Origin: Roseivirga misakiensis
Lineage (GTDB): Bacteria > Bacteroidota > Bacteroidia > Cytophagales > Cyclobacteriaceae
Length of the DNA stretch: 64,000 bases
Assembly: GCF_001747105.1 (NCBI RefSeq)
Contig: NZ_MDGQ01000003.1
Span: 806,001-870,000 of the forward strand
Direction of reading: 5' to 3'
Both the position numbers and the translations under genes were made by a program. The notes under the pieces were generated by a model. It was given only the letters and a program-made list of their open reading frames with translations, made no database searches and was not told where the DNA came from. Positions 38,301 through 45,977 of the stretch are shown piece by piece; the first letter of the stretch is position 1, and each line of letters begins with the position of its first letter.

Positions 38301-41300
38301 TAGAATACTTTTAAACTTCGGCCAGAAAATACTTCCCGACACTGACCACGGCCTAAAAATTAGTGGCTTGGAAGATACTTATGGTAATCAATTCATCGAC
38401 CTAGACACGACATTCTCTTACAGCAACCCCGTCGAAAGGATCGAAATCCTCAGTAAAAACTCTATAAATATCTCTTTTCGTGATCAGCTGGGAAAAGTAA
38501 ACACGGAATTGATTAACAACTTTCTAATCGATCAATCAATAGGGAATCCGTTGCTCGCAGAATTAGATGTCGAAAACCAAAAGGACATAGTATTATTCTT
38601 TGAAAAGCCGCTAATAGATAATCAATCTTATACCCTACAATTGACCAATCTAAGAGATGAATTTGACGAGAAATTGCCAGATATCTCCATCGATTTTAAT
38701 TATGATGTAACTGCTCCAAAGATAGCGTCAGTCAGTTCCATTTATCTAAATCAAGTAGCTGTAACCTTCAATGAACCTGTTGATTTAAACACGGCAGAAA
38801 CGACTAATCATTATACGCTAAATGGTTCTGTTGGCCCCATAGAGGTTACCCTAGACGAAGCACAAATAATCGCGTTGTTAACCTTCGAAAATGAATTGGC
38901 ACATGATAGTTCATACACCTTAAGTGTTAAACGAGTCAAGGATAAGCACAATAATCAGCTAGATAGTGTGGACGTTGAATTCGTTCATACTAAGCCATAC
39001 CTACCTGATTTTAGAGAAATTGTGATTAATGAAGTCCTTTTTGAGCCAAATTCAGAATCAAACCTTCCCAACCATGAGTTTGTAGAGCTCTATAATAAGG
39101 GCACAAAATCTATACTGTTAACTGACTTTATTTTAACCGATGGGAGCGACACCGCCCAACTACCAAGTCTAGCGTTAGAAAGTCGAGATTACATGATCGT
39201 CACAACAAATTCAGGGGAATCGTCCTATTTGGAATACGGCACAACTATCGGAATTACAGACTTTCCGAACCTATCGAACAATGGTGAGACGCTCTGGTTT
39301 CTCGATCGCAATGGGGCTATTATTGATTCGGTTTCATTTTCTCGAGCGTCCTATAATGATACAGTCAGAAACAGCAGCGGATACTCTTTGGAGCTAATAA
39401 ACCCCGATAAACCATGTTTTGACCAACTTAATTATGGTGCTTCCAGATCGCTTACCAGAGGCTCACCAGGGAGACAAAACAGTATTTTTAACAATGATTT
39501 AGATATTGAAGCTCCTCAGGTAACCCAATTCAAAGAACTTAGCCGGACTAGGCTTTTATTAAACTTCAACGAGGGCATTGATATTGCCACATTTCAGCCA
39601 GCCAACTTTCAATTAAGTTATGACAATCCTATCGCGTATATAGACTCTATTAGCACTTTTGGAAAACAGATTGTACTCAACCTTTCAGAACCATTTATGA
39701 AAGGTGCTCCCCTTGGACTGAACGTTTCAAACATCAGGGATTGTACAGGCAACACATTAGCCGACACTACCCTTGTCTTCTTTCACGGAATTGAACCTAA
39801 CCCTGCCGATCTTGTCATTACCGAAGTGATGGTAAACCCTACGCCTAGCCAAGGTCTTCCAGAAACAGAGTACGTGGAATTATTAAATACAAGCGAAAAA
39901 ATCATATCCACCGAAGGCCTCTTTCTAGCCGATGCCACTAGTTCGACTGAACTGTTAAGATATGATCTGAAACCTCATGAATACCTTGTATTATTACCAC
40001 AAAGTGCTGTCGAACGCTATCAAGATTTAGCAAATAAATTAGCTGCTAATGATTGGCCAAGTTTAAACAACACGGCAGATCAAGTCTCGATTTATAAACG
40101 ATCGGGAGAAGAAATCTCGAGTGTAAACTATTCAAATGATTGGTATCGAGATGAGGTGAAAGCTTCGGGCGGATTCTCTCTAGAGATGATAGACCCAGCG
40201 TTTCCTTGTTTACTTGAATCTAATTGGACGGCATCTCAAAGCACAGTTGGGGGTACACCCGGATTAGTTAATTCAGTCAACGGAGATAACCCTGATAATA
40301 CTGGACCCAAGTTAGTGAGTGCTGTTTCACTCAATCCTTCCTCCATCCAAATAGATTTTGATGAAAAAATTGATCTCGAAAGCGTAGATATAGAGAACTT
40401 TGCGATCGACGCTGACATTTCCTTCATAGCGGCCGTACCAAACATCAATCAAAATTCAATAGTACTCACCACCTCTGAAGATCTCGCTAAAAACTCCGTT
40501 TATACGCTGAGTATTGCACATATCACAGATTGTTCGGGTAACCTTATCCATACCGACCATAATCAAATCGACCTGATCATTGCTGGAGAATCTGATCCTC
40601 AAGATATCATCATCAATGAAATACTTTTCAACCCTACTACTGGTGGTGTGAGGTTCATTGAGATTTACAATCAATCAGAAAAGTACCTTAACCTGAAAAA
40701 TTGGGTGCTTGGCGGATCATCTAATCAAGTACCTCTAACAGACCAGAACTATTTTATAGCGCCTTATACCTTTCATTTAGTAACCGATGATGGGGCCATA
40801 TTATTGAGTAAATATCCAAATGCTGTTTTGGAAAACCTTATCGAAGTACGCTCCTTGCCAAGCTTTCCATCTGACGAGGGAGAAGTCTTTTTACTGAACC
40901 AGAATAGTTTGGAGATTGACCAATTCGCTTATGACGAAGCATATCACTCTCCTTTCCTGAATATATTAGATGGTGTTTCACTAGAACGGCTGAGTTTTAG
41001 TTCCCATTCAAATGATCCTAACAATTGGTTTTCAGCTTCGGCGACCGAAAACTTTGCAACACCAGGGTATGAGAATTCACAAGTCATAAGAATTAATACG
41101 AGTAATCAGAAACTTCGTGTAGAGCCGATGACTTTCGCGCCAGAAATACCAGGCGCAAATAATTTTACCACAATGACCTACAGCTTTGAAACCCCAGGAA
41201 ATCTTATAGACCTAAAAATCATTTCCTCCAATGGTCTGCTGATAAAACACTTAGTCAAAAACACCCTAGTGGGGGCCGAGGGATTCTTCAAATGGGATGG

Positions 41301-41415
41301 CTCAAATGATTCAGGGCAGAAGGCTCGTGTGGGATATTACATGGTACTCTGTAAAGTAATCAGTACCAATGGTGAGGTGGATATCATCACGAACAAAGTG
41401 GCCATTGGTCGGTAA
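35329..41415 (+). CDS. Giant lamin-tail-domain / Ig-like surface protein, 2028 aa
   Basis: An exported protein with a short signal peptide ('LLVVFATTLHAQ'). Residues ~20-195 resemble a carbohydrate-binding jelly roll. Four lamin-tail domains follow, beginning near residues 290, 1229, 1492 and 1757 ('VINEIFADP', 'VINEVLFEP', 'VITEVMVNP', 'IINEILFNP', each ending 'PG..NS'). They are separated by many SbsA-type Ig-like repeats ('VQFNEPMDINSL.. Y', 'D..GN'). The last ~95 residues are a FlgD-like/T9SS-related domain ('FKWDGSNDSGQKARVGYYMV'). It is probably a cell-surface or secreted adhesin or enzyme scaffold; substrate unknown. It stands alone with no partner gene. Confidence 0.85.
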   Translation: MKLYTTLLLVVFATTLHAQISETPHFESFENTFTVGSNISFISNWIGNEVTASRKIYQGTDAHTGDKSLNIIPTSSFKGEILVNLDLTDNENTSISFYAKSKQNGASSSDRPAILSISTSTDGGLSYSYERQIGEDSTFPNSNNASFQKFSYDLPIEASDNKDVIIKIMVERGSGQGSSAILVIDDFLIEEKVPELRINKLSARSKDTLEIAFNQEVSRVSIEDTSNYVLSHGLSVVGATQFSGNAAYLLVNKPLVNNTYNLVAHRIQSAITNIITDSLSAQVKFETPTTTRAIVINEIFADPVGTYAPSEEFLPTESSAEFVELYNSTNRAIDITGFELSGSTIDSMILESNSYVIVTATANLNTYREFGATVGVNSWNTLSNSGEAITLKDNLGNLLDSLVYDLNWYQDGEKSAGGWSLEQVNPELPCSDANNWNSAINNGGATPGRTNSRYNILPDTIPPFITAVEILTPIQIQVQFNEPMDINSLSFGTYSITNQDLIWSVNEVTPEIKTVDLTLSDTLISNQEYSIEVSGVSDCSGNILASSTLKFFFDNQPPLLEYVSLRDTTHLDLIFNEPLGFQAAAELSNYLIEPSYTSVIKAVREDNKPNRVSLELDAALKKDSIYQFSFRNISDTLGNNLDLASTSFKFEDRLDTILLISDKLLDLVFKDPIDKTQAEQVENYTLNRDIAHPIVAIIDADTSNIVHLIFDNAFPQNKPIIASFDNLKDDNLNHLQALNRSFIYDTDDPNVDSITMLNAHELQLFFDEQIDIISAESLSSYQLNSNSEPVRASLSPIKRSVTIYFEDAFEPESSNVLSVKNVADLWGNAMTSTRNFEFVYDKLAPRLISIDVLTPKILKVGFSEPLEKIIAENVSNYRIDNDIGNPSVATLSQRDQNILFLEFEGVGNNLINTLSITNLTDLKGNSIENSLTTSFSSMVPKLGQIKVLSDRQVALQFTKPIKQSSSSALQNYIVGNDLTLFSISHDSIDHSRILLNFGQKILPDTDHGLKISGLEDTYGNQFIDLDTTFSYSNPVERIEILSKNSINISFRDQLGKVNTELINNFLIDQSIGNPLLAELDVENQKDIVLFFEKPLIDNQSYTLQLTNLRDEFDEKLPDISIDFNYDVTAPKIASVSSIYLNQVAVTFNEPVDLNTAETTNHYTLNGSVGPIEVTLDEAQIIALLTFENELAHDSSYTLSVKRVKDKHNNQLDSVDVEFVHTKPYLPDFREIVINEVLFEPNSESNLPNHEFVELYNKGTKSILLTDFILTDGSDTAQLPSLALESRDYMIVTTNSGESSYLEYGTTIGITDFPNLSNNGETLWFLDRNGAIIDSVSFSRASYNDTVRNSSGYSLELINPDKPCFDQLNYGASRSLTRGSPGRQNSIFNNDLDIEAPQVTQFKELSRTRLLLNFNEGIDIATFQPANFQLSYDNPIAYIDSISTFGKQIVLNLSEPFMKGAPLGLNVSNIRDCTGNTLADTTLVFFHGIEPNPADLVITEVMVNPTPSQGLPETEYVELLNTSEKIISTEGLFLADATSSTELLRYDLKPHEYLVLLPQSAVERYQDLANKLAANDWPSLNNTADQVSIYKRSGEEISSVNYSNDWYRDEVKASGGFSLEMIDPAFPCLLESNWTASQSTVGGTPGLVNSVNGDNPDNTGPKLVSAVSLNPSSIQIDFDEKIDLESVDIENFAIDADISFIAAVPNINQNSIVLTTSEDLAKNSVYTLSIAHITDCSGNLIHTDHNQIDLIIAGESDPQDIIINEILFNPTTGGVRFIEIYNQSEKYLNLKNWVLGGSSNQVPLTDQNYFIAPYTFHLVTDDGAILLSKYPNAVLENLIEVRSLPSFPSDEGEVFLLNQNSLEIDQFAYDEAYHSPFLNILDGVSLERLSFSSHSNDPNNWFSASATENFATPGYENSQVIRINTSNQKLRVEPMTFAPEIPGANNFTTMTYSFETPGNLIDLKIISSNGLLIKHLVKNTLVGAEGFFKWDGSNDSGQKARVGYYMVLCKVISTNGEVDIITNKVAIGR

Positions 41416-41588
41416 GCTTTCGTTTAGATTAAGTCTTAATAAGAATATTGCAACATAAGACAGTTTTATTTCGTGAACATGAGTATAGAGCAAAACTTAT
41501 TTTATGCAATCGTTATATATGGACGAGTATTATCTGTATATTAAGGTACTGACCGAATTAACTTAAGAGACACTACAACTTAAATTAG
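41416..41588. other. Intergenic, upstream of the small ORF
   Basis: AT-rich spacer. It holds two very short ORFs (41479-41544, 21 codons; 41519-41566, 15 codons) that I do not call genes, and a weak -33/-7-like pair near 41448 and 41468. It may be the leader or promoter of the 50-codon ORF. Confidence 0.4.
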
Positions 41589-41741
41589 ATGAATTGCTTA
41601 ATCAATGAAACAGCCGACCGATACCTAAGGAAAGGCAGAAAAATCGAAGTAATATCCAGATATATAAGGCTAAAGTATCGGATAAGCATAGAAAATGCAG
41701 CGTTGGCCAAGCGCCTCCAGCTGATGAACTTAAACTATTAA
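41589..41741 (+). CDS. Unlisted small basic protein, 50 aa
   Basis: An ATG-to-TAA ORF of 50 codons beginning 'MNCLINETADRYL'. It is rich in Arg and Lys and looks like two or three short helices, with 'RKIEVISRYIRLKYRISI' followed by an 'ALAKRLQLMNLNY' end resembling a helix-turn-helix fragment. A strong terminator begins 5 bp after the stop, and the composition is protein-like (amphipathic, no low complexity). No family is recognised. A nucleic-acid-binding role is only inferred from charge. It might instead be the tail of a small RNA gene. Confidence 0.5.
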   Translation: MNCLINETADRYLRKGRKIEVISRYIRLKYRISIENAALAKRLQLMNLNY

Positions 41742-41746
41742 CTATC

Positions 41747-41770
41747 AAGGACCCTCAAGGGTCCTTTTTT
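41747..41770 (+). terminator. Terminator of the small ORF
   Basis: AAGGACCC, loop TCAA, GGGTCCTT and a T-run of six. It ends a transcript that can only come from the 41416-41741 region or from the lamin-tail gene upstream. Confidence 0.88.
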
Positions 41771-41883
41771 ATTGAAAGCAGTAGATTTCGAAATACTGCT
41801 TATCCTCAGAATTTACTAATAATGTAAAGGGTATTTTCCGTAAAACCTTCGGTATTTCATTCTGTCCGAAAAACAAAATAAGT

Positions 41884-41914
41884 TTTGGGAATTATGGTTT
41901 CACGCTTATTTTAG
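41884..41914 (+). promoter_or_regulatory. Candidate promoter of dksA-scpB-rluB
   Basis: TTTG (41884-41887), 19 nt, TATTTTAG (41907-41914), one mismatch in the -7 box. The dksA-like ATG is 37 nt downstream. Confidence 0.58.
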
Positions 41915-41951
41915 CGCAAATTTCAAAATCAACAATATTAATAGAAACAAT

Positions 41952-42338
41952 ATGAGTCAGGTGGAAAAGAATAGATACTCAGCAAACGAACTGAACGAGT
42001 TTGAAGCGTTAATCAACGAAAAAATAAACAAGGCGCGTATTGAATTAAACGAGTTAAAAAAGAGTCTTACAAAAAGTGGTGATACTGGCGATGACATTAC
42101 TAATAACTCCACCAAAGTTTTAGAAGATGGTGCAGATACCATGGAAAAAGAAAACCTGAACCAGCTTGCAGCCAGACAGCAAAAATTCATCAACAACCTA
42201 GAGAATGCACTCGTCAGAATAAAGAACGGAACATACGGAATTTGTATCGACACGGGTAAACTTATATCTAAAGAAAGACTCAAAGCCGTTCCTCATACCA
42301 TGCATTCTATTGAAGCGAAATTATCGCAGCGTAAATAA
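41952..42338 (+). CDS. DksA/TraR family regulator (zinc-less)
   Basis: A 128-aa protein with a long N-terminal coiled coil (residues ~8-90) and the C-terminal 'YGICIDTGKLISKERLKAVPHT' segment of the DksA/TraR family. DksA inserts in the RNA polymerase secondary channel and works with ppGpp. Only Cys98 of the four zinc-finger cysteines remains, with histidines at 115 and 118; a cysteine-poor finger is usual in Bacteroidota members. It overlaps scpB by one base (TAATG). Confidence 0.88.
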   Translation: MSQVEKNRYSANELNEFEALINEKINKARIELNELKKSLTKSGDTGDDITNNSTKVLEDGADTMEKENLNQLAARQQKFINNLENALVRIKNGTYGICIDTGKLISKERLKAVPHTMHSIEAKLSQRK

Positions 42339-42922
42339 TGGACTTTTTAAGTCAGCATATAGAAGCATTAATATTTTGTGCCCAAAAGCCAATTAAGCTT
42401 GCCGATATCCAGTCTTGTCTCACAGAAATGTTTGAGACAGAGGTACCTGAAAAGGATATTGTAAAGTCGCTGGAGGGCATAATGGAAAAGTATAACAACG
42501 ATACCTTTCCGTTCGAAGTCACAAAAATTGGTGGTGGATATCAGTTCCTGACCAAGCCGGCTTATCAAGCGAGCATAGGGATATTATTGAAGCAACAGTC
42601 TAAAAAAAGGCTTTCGACATCGGCACTGGAAACGCTTTCAATAATTGCCTACAAACAACCAGTCACCAAATCAGAAATCGAGCAGATCAGAGGTGTTAAT
42701 TGCGACTACTCCGTGCAAAAACTTTTAGAGAAAGAGCTCATTGAAATAAAAGGCAAATCCGATGCTGTCGGTAGGCCACTACTCTACGGTTCCTCTGAAC
42801 GCTTCATGGATTACTTTGGCATAAACGACCTAAAAGACTTGCCTAGCCCTAGAGATTTTGCTCCACAGGAAAACGTGAACGAGGTAGTCGAAAAAGAAAA
42901 TCCCACTTCAGATACTGAATAA
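42338..42922 (+). CDS. scpB: Segregation and condensation protein B
   Basis: A 194-aa ScpB, the kleisin-associated subunit of the SMC-ScpA-ScpB condensin. Two winged-helix domains are seen, with the hallmark 'KRLSTSALETLSIIAYKQPVTKSEIEQIRGVNCDYSVQKLLE' region. An acidic tail follows. scpA is not adjacent. rluB follows by 43 bp, the common scpB-rluB order. Confidence 0.93.
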   Translation: MDFLSQHIEALIFCAQKPIKLADIQSCLTEMFETEVPEKDIVKSLEGIMEKYNNDTFPFEVTKIGGGYQFLTKPAYQASIGILLKQQSKKRLSTSALETLSIIAYKQPVTKSEIEQIRGVNCDYSVQKLLEKELIEIKGKSDAVGRPLLYGSSERFMDYFGINDLKDLPSPRDFAPQENVNEVVEKENPTSDTE

Positions 42923-42965
42923 TAGACTAACTTTGCTGAAAATCCAGTAGTGATACTGCGTAATT

Positions 42966-43769
42966 ATGCAAAGAAAGAAATTTAGCCCCAAGGGTAACCG
43001 ATCCAAGAAAAAAGCAGTTGAAAAGCCTGATTATCAGAGTGCTAAATTGCAAACTACCTCCGAAAAGGCCGATGGCATTCGGTTAAACAAATACATTGCG
43101 AATTCTGGTGTTTGTTCGCGAAGAGAAGCGGATAAACTAATTCAAAGCGGACAAATTACCGCCGATAAAGAAGTTATAACAGCGTTAGGCTACAAGGTAA
43201 AACCAGGAGTTGTAATCCGTTATAACGGACGGGTACTAAAACCCGAAAAACAAGTCTATCTTCTTTTAAACAAACCAAAAGGGTTCATTACCACCACTTC
43301 TGATCCAGAAGGAAGACGAACGGTTATGGATCTTGTTAATAATGCCTGTGGAGAAAAAATCTTTCCTGTTGGTAGATTAGATCGCGTAACTACTGGCCTA
43401 CTACTCTTCACAAATGATGGGGAGTTGGCAAAAAAACTAACCCTTCCTACGCATAAGATTAAAAAGATATACCAAGTCGAGCTTAACAAGCCTATTACAA
43501 AACGAGACTTCGAAAGTATTGTTGGTGGCGTAACGCTTGAAGACGGTAAAGCCCTTGTTGAAGATTTAGCTATTGTGAGTGATGATGGCCGAGTTCTAGG
43601 AATAGAAATTCATATTGGCAAAAACAGAATCGTGAGAAGAATTTTCGAACACCTTGGTTATCAAGTAGAAAAACTGGATCGCGTAGCTTACGGCCAACTT
43701 ACCAAGAAGGATTTACCACGCGGAAACTGGAGATTTTTAACAGAAAAAGAGGCGCTTTGGTTAAAATAA
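42966..43769 (+). CDS. rluB: rRNA pseudouridine synthase (RluB/RsuA family)
   Basis: A 267-aa enzyme: a basic N-terminal tail, an S4 RNA-binding domain (residues ~38-90, 'IRLNKYIANSGVCSRREADKLI') and the catalytic domain with Asp139 in 'GRLDRVTTGLLLFTNDGELA'. RluB modifies 23S rRNA near position 2605; RsuA modifies 16S rRNA. The S4 and length favour RluB. Its stop codon lies inside a 30-bp palindrome. Confidence 0.92.
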   Translation: MQRKKFSPKGNRSKKKAVEKPDYQSAKLQTTSEKADGIRLNKYIANSGVCSRREADKLIQSGQITADKEVITALGYKVKPGVVIRYNGRVLKPEKQVYLLLNKPKGFITTTSDPEGRRTVMDLVNNACGEKIFPVGRLDRVTTGLLLFTNDGELAKKLTLPTHKIKKIYQVELNKPITKRDFESIVGGVTLEDGKALVEDLAIVSDDGRVLGIEIHIGKNRIVRRIFEHLGYQVEKLDRVAYGQLTKKDLPRGNWRFLTEKEALWLK

Positions 43770-43795
43770 AATAGTATGCATGCATACTATTTTAT
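43766..43795. repeat. Perfect 30-bp palindrome over the rluB stop
   Basis: AAATAAAATAGTATGCATGC runs into its mirror complement with no loop; the centre is between 43780 and 43781, and the stop TAA is inside. It could fold as a terminator hairpin or bind a dimeric protein. The T-run is short and the stem is mostly A/T. Confidence 0.7.
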
Positions 43796-43848
43796 CGCCT
43801 ATAACTATATTAGCAGTAGATATGCAAACGATTTCAGAAAATAGAAAC

Positions 43849-43878
43849 AAAAAAGGCCTCTCGAAACGAGAGACCTTT
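43849..43878 (-). terminator. Terminator of tRNA-Phe
   Basis: On the minus strand a hairpin with loop TTT (CTCTCG/CGAGAG core, one C-A mismatch, then AAGG/CCTT) is followed by a run of T. It begins 5 bp after the tRNA 3' end. Confidence 0.82.
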
Positions 43879-43882
43879 GATG

Positions 43883-43955
43883 TGGTGCTAAGTGGGCTCG
43901 AACCACCGACTCACGGATTTTCAGTCCGATGCTCTACCAACTGAGCTATAGCACC
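43883..43955 (-). tRNA. tRNA-Phe (GAA)
   Basis: A 73-nt tRNA on the minus strand. The acceptor GGTGCTA pairs with TAGCACC plus discriminator A. The D-arm is 'GCTCAGTTGGTAGAGC', the anticodon loop is CTGAAAA (anticodon GAA), and the T-arm loop is TTCGAGC. The outermost anticodon-stem pair is a T-T mismatch. CCA is not encoded. It has its own promoter and terminator. Confidence 0.97.
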
Positions 43956-43968
43956 CTGAAATGGAGCA

Positions 43969-43999
43969 CAAAAGTATATAAAAAGTTAAACCGTGCAAA
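43969..43999 (-). promoter_or_regulatory. Promoter of tRNA-Phe
   Basis: On the minus strand TTTG (43999-43996), 19 nt, TACTTTTG (43976-43969): exact matches to both consensus boxes. The tRNA 5' end is 14 nt from the -7 box. Confidence 0.82.
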
Positions 44000-44054
44000 A
44001 CATTTTTAATAAATTCAAAACAGAGATATAGATCAACCTGTACCATTCAATACT

Positions 44055-45380
44055 ATGGAATATCTGCCACAAATTGCCTTCCTCCTAATCGTCGCTGTAG
44101 CAACCTTTTTTTTGTACAAGCGCATAACCCAAATCAGGAAAAATATTTTCCTTGGAAAAGCTGTTGAAAGAAATGACAATCCTAGCGATCGCTGGAAAAC
44201 AATGCTTTTGGTGGCCTTCGGTCAACAGAAAATGTTTAAGAGAGTTGTACCAGCATTATTGCACTCCTTAATCTATGTTGGCTTTTTGGTGATTAACCTG
44301 GAAGTATTAGAATTTGTAATCGACGGTTTTGCAGGCACACACAGAATTTTCGCTCCTTATTTGGGTGGCGTTTATACAGTACTGATTAACGTATTCGAAT
44401 TCCTAGCCGTGGGCGTGCTGCTTTCATGTGTCGCCTTTCTGGTGAGGAGAAATGTTATGAAAGTAAAAAGATTTAGTGGCGAAGAAATGCGTAAGTGGCC
44501 TACGCTGGACGCTAACTTGATCTTGGTGATAGAAATTATCTTAATGTTCGCCATTCTGACTATGAATGCGACGGACATGCTTATTCAAGGGCAAGATGAG
44601 CACTACGCACAAACTGGTAAGTTCTTCTTTAGTGGACTCCTGATGCCACTCTTCGAAGGCATGAGCCTTAGTAGTTTAATTGCCCTAGAGCGATTTGCTT
44701 GGTGGTTCCACATCGTTGGTATTTTAGGCTTTGCCATTTATGTTACTTATTCCAAACACCTTCATATTGCCTTGGCATTTCCTAACACATGGTATTCGAA
44801 TCTTAATGCTAAAGGAAAGATCGAGAATATGCCTGTGGTGACCAATGAAGTGAAAATGATGTTGGGAATGCCTGCAGAAGGAGCTGGCGATCCGCCTGCA
44901 GAAGTAGAACGATTTGGAGCAAAAGATGTAAATGACCTGAGCTGGGTCAATATCATGAATGCCTACTCGTGTACGGAGTGTGGTAGGTGTACTTCCCAAT
45001 GCCCTGCCAACATCACTGGTAAGAAACTTTCCCCGAGAAAAGTTATGATGGCCACTAGAGACAGAGCGGAAGAAGTAGGTGCAAGTATCGCCAAAGGAGG
45101 AAAAGGATTGGAAGATGGTAAGTCGCTTTTTGGGGACTATATCACCAAAGAAGAGGTTAATGCTTGTACAAGTTGCAACGCTTGCGTAGAAGCATGCCCA
45201 GTAAACATTGATCCTTTAGCAATCATTTTAGAAATGAGAAGATATGCATCCATGGAAGAGTCAAGTGCTCCTGCCTCATGGAATGGAATGTTCCAAAATA
45301 TTGAAACGAGCTTTTCACCTTGGAAATTTGCCCCAACCGATCGGTTTAAGTGGGCTGATGATTTAAAAGAAAACGACTAA
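44055..45380 (+). CDS. Membrane (Fe-S)-binding oxidoreductase subunit (HdrC/GlpC-like)
   Basis: A 441-aa protein. Residues 1-240 hold about five membrane helices resembling a nitrate-reductase gamma (haem b) domain. The C-terminal part has two 4Fe-4S sites, C306-x2-C309-x2-C312-x3-C316 and C371-x2-C374-x2-C377-x3-C381. With the CCG protein two genes on, it resembles heterodisulfide-reductase-like or ETF-quinone-type electron-transfer modules, widespread and uncharacterised in Bacteroidota. It passes electrons between a cytoplasmic donor and the quinone pool by inference. Confidence 0.88.
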   Translation: MEYLPQIAFLLIVAVATFFLYKRITQIRKNIFLGKAVERNDNPSDRWKTMLLVAFGQQKMFKRVVPALLHSLIYVGFLVINLEVLEFVIDGFAGTHRIFAPYLGGVYTVLINVFEFLAVGVLLSCVAFLVRRNVMKVKRFSGEEMRKWPTLDANLILVIEIILMFAILTMNATDMLIQGQDEHYAQTGKFFFSGLLMPLFEGMSLSSLIALERFAWWFHIVGILGFAIYVTYSKHLHIALAFPNTWYSNLNAKGKIENMPVVTNEVKMMLGMPAEGAGDPPAEVERFGAKDVNDLSWVNIMNAYSCTECGRCTSQCPANITGKKLSPRKVMMATRDRAEEVGASIAKGGKGLEDGKSLFGDYITKEEVNACTSCNACVEACPVNIDPLAIILEMRRYASMEESSAPASWNGMFQNIETSFSPWKFAPTDRFKWADDLKEND

Positions 45381-45388
45381 CGGTCAAA

Positions 45389-45964
45389 TTGAAATCTTTA
45401 CTCATCATATTATCCCTACTTCCATTATCGCTGTTTGGCCAAGAGGTTTCTTTTGAAAAAAAGTTATCGGAAGCGGCCATTGAGTTGACAAAAGATGCGG
45501 TTTCCTATGACCCGAGCTACTTTTCCATTGCTTATCCAAACGGCGACGTGCCTAATGACAAGGGCGTATGCACAGATGTAGTCATCAGGGCTTATCGAAA
45601 GTTAGATATTGATCTTCAAGTCAAAGTCCATGAGGATATGAAGCAAAACTTTGACCTGTATCCGAAAATTTGGGGATTGTCAGGGACTGATAAAAATATA
45701 GATCACCGAAGGGTGCCAAACCTTATGAAGTTCTTTGAACGACATGGGCAGCCCAAGACTATTTCCAATAACCCGAACGACTACTCTCCCGGAGACGTAG
45801 TATGCTGGAATTTGGGTGGGGCGACTACTCATATTGGAATTGTTGTTGATAAGAAATCAAGAGACGGTAAGCGTTATTTGATTTCACATAATATCGGAAA
45901 TGGGCAGGAGATTTCAGACTGCCTCTTCTCTTACAAAATTATAGGACATTATACATACAAGTAA
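45389..45964 (+). CDS. DUF1287 domain exported protein
   Basis: A 191-aa protein with signal peptide 'KSLLIILSLLPLSLFGQ' and the DUF1287 fold, an NlpC/P60-like arrangement with Cys61 ('GVCTDVVIRAYRKL') and His148 ('ATTHIGIVVDKK') as the probable catalytic pair. A cell-wall peptidase or amidase activity is plausible but unproven. The start is a TTG, 8 bp after the Fe-S gene stop. It interrupts the two Fe-S genes, so it may be a passenger in the operon. Confidence 0.85.
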   Translation: MKSLLIILSLLPLSLFGQEVSFEKKLSEAAIELTKDAVSYDPSYFSIAYPNGDVPNDKGVCTDVVIRAYRKLDIDLQVKVHEDMKQNFDLYPKIWGLSGTDKNIDHRRVPNLMKFFERHGQPKTISNNPNDYSPGDVVCWNLGGATTHIGIVVDKKSRDGKRYLISHNIGNGQEISDCLFSYKIIGHYTYK

Positions 45965-45977
45965 TAATTATTAAACT

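Noticed and set aside
41479-41608. Short peptides upstream of the 50-codon ORF, including two in-frame pieces split by a TAA
   Set aside because: They are 21, 15 and 13 codons with no clear signals. The split pair could be a decayed reading frame but is too short to defend.
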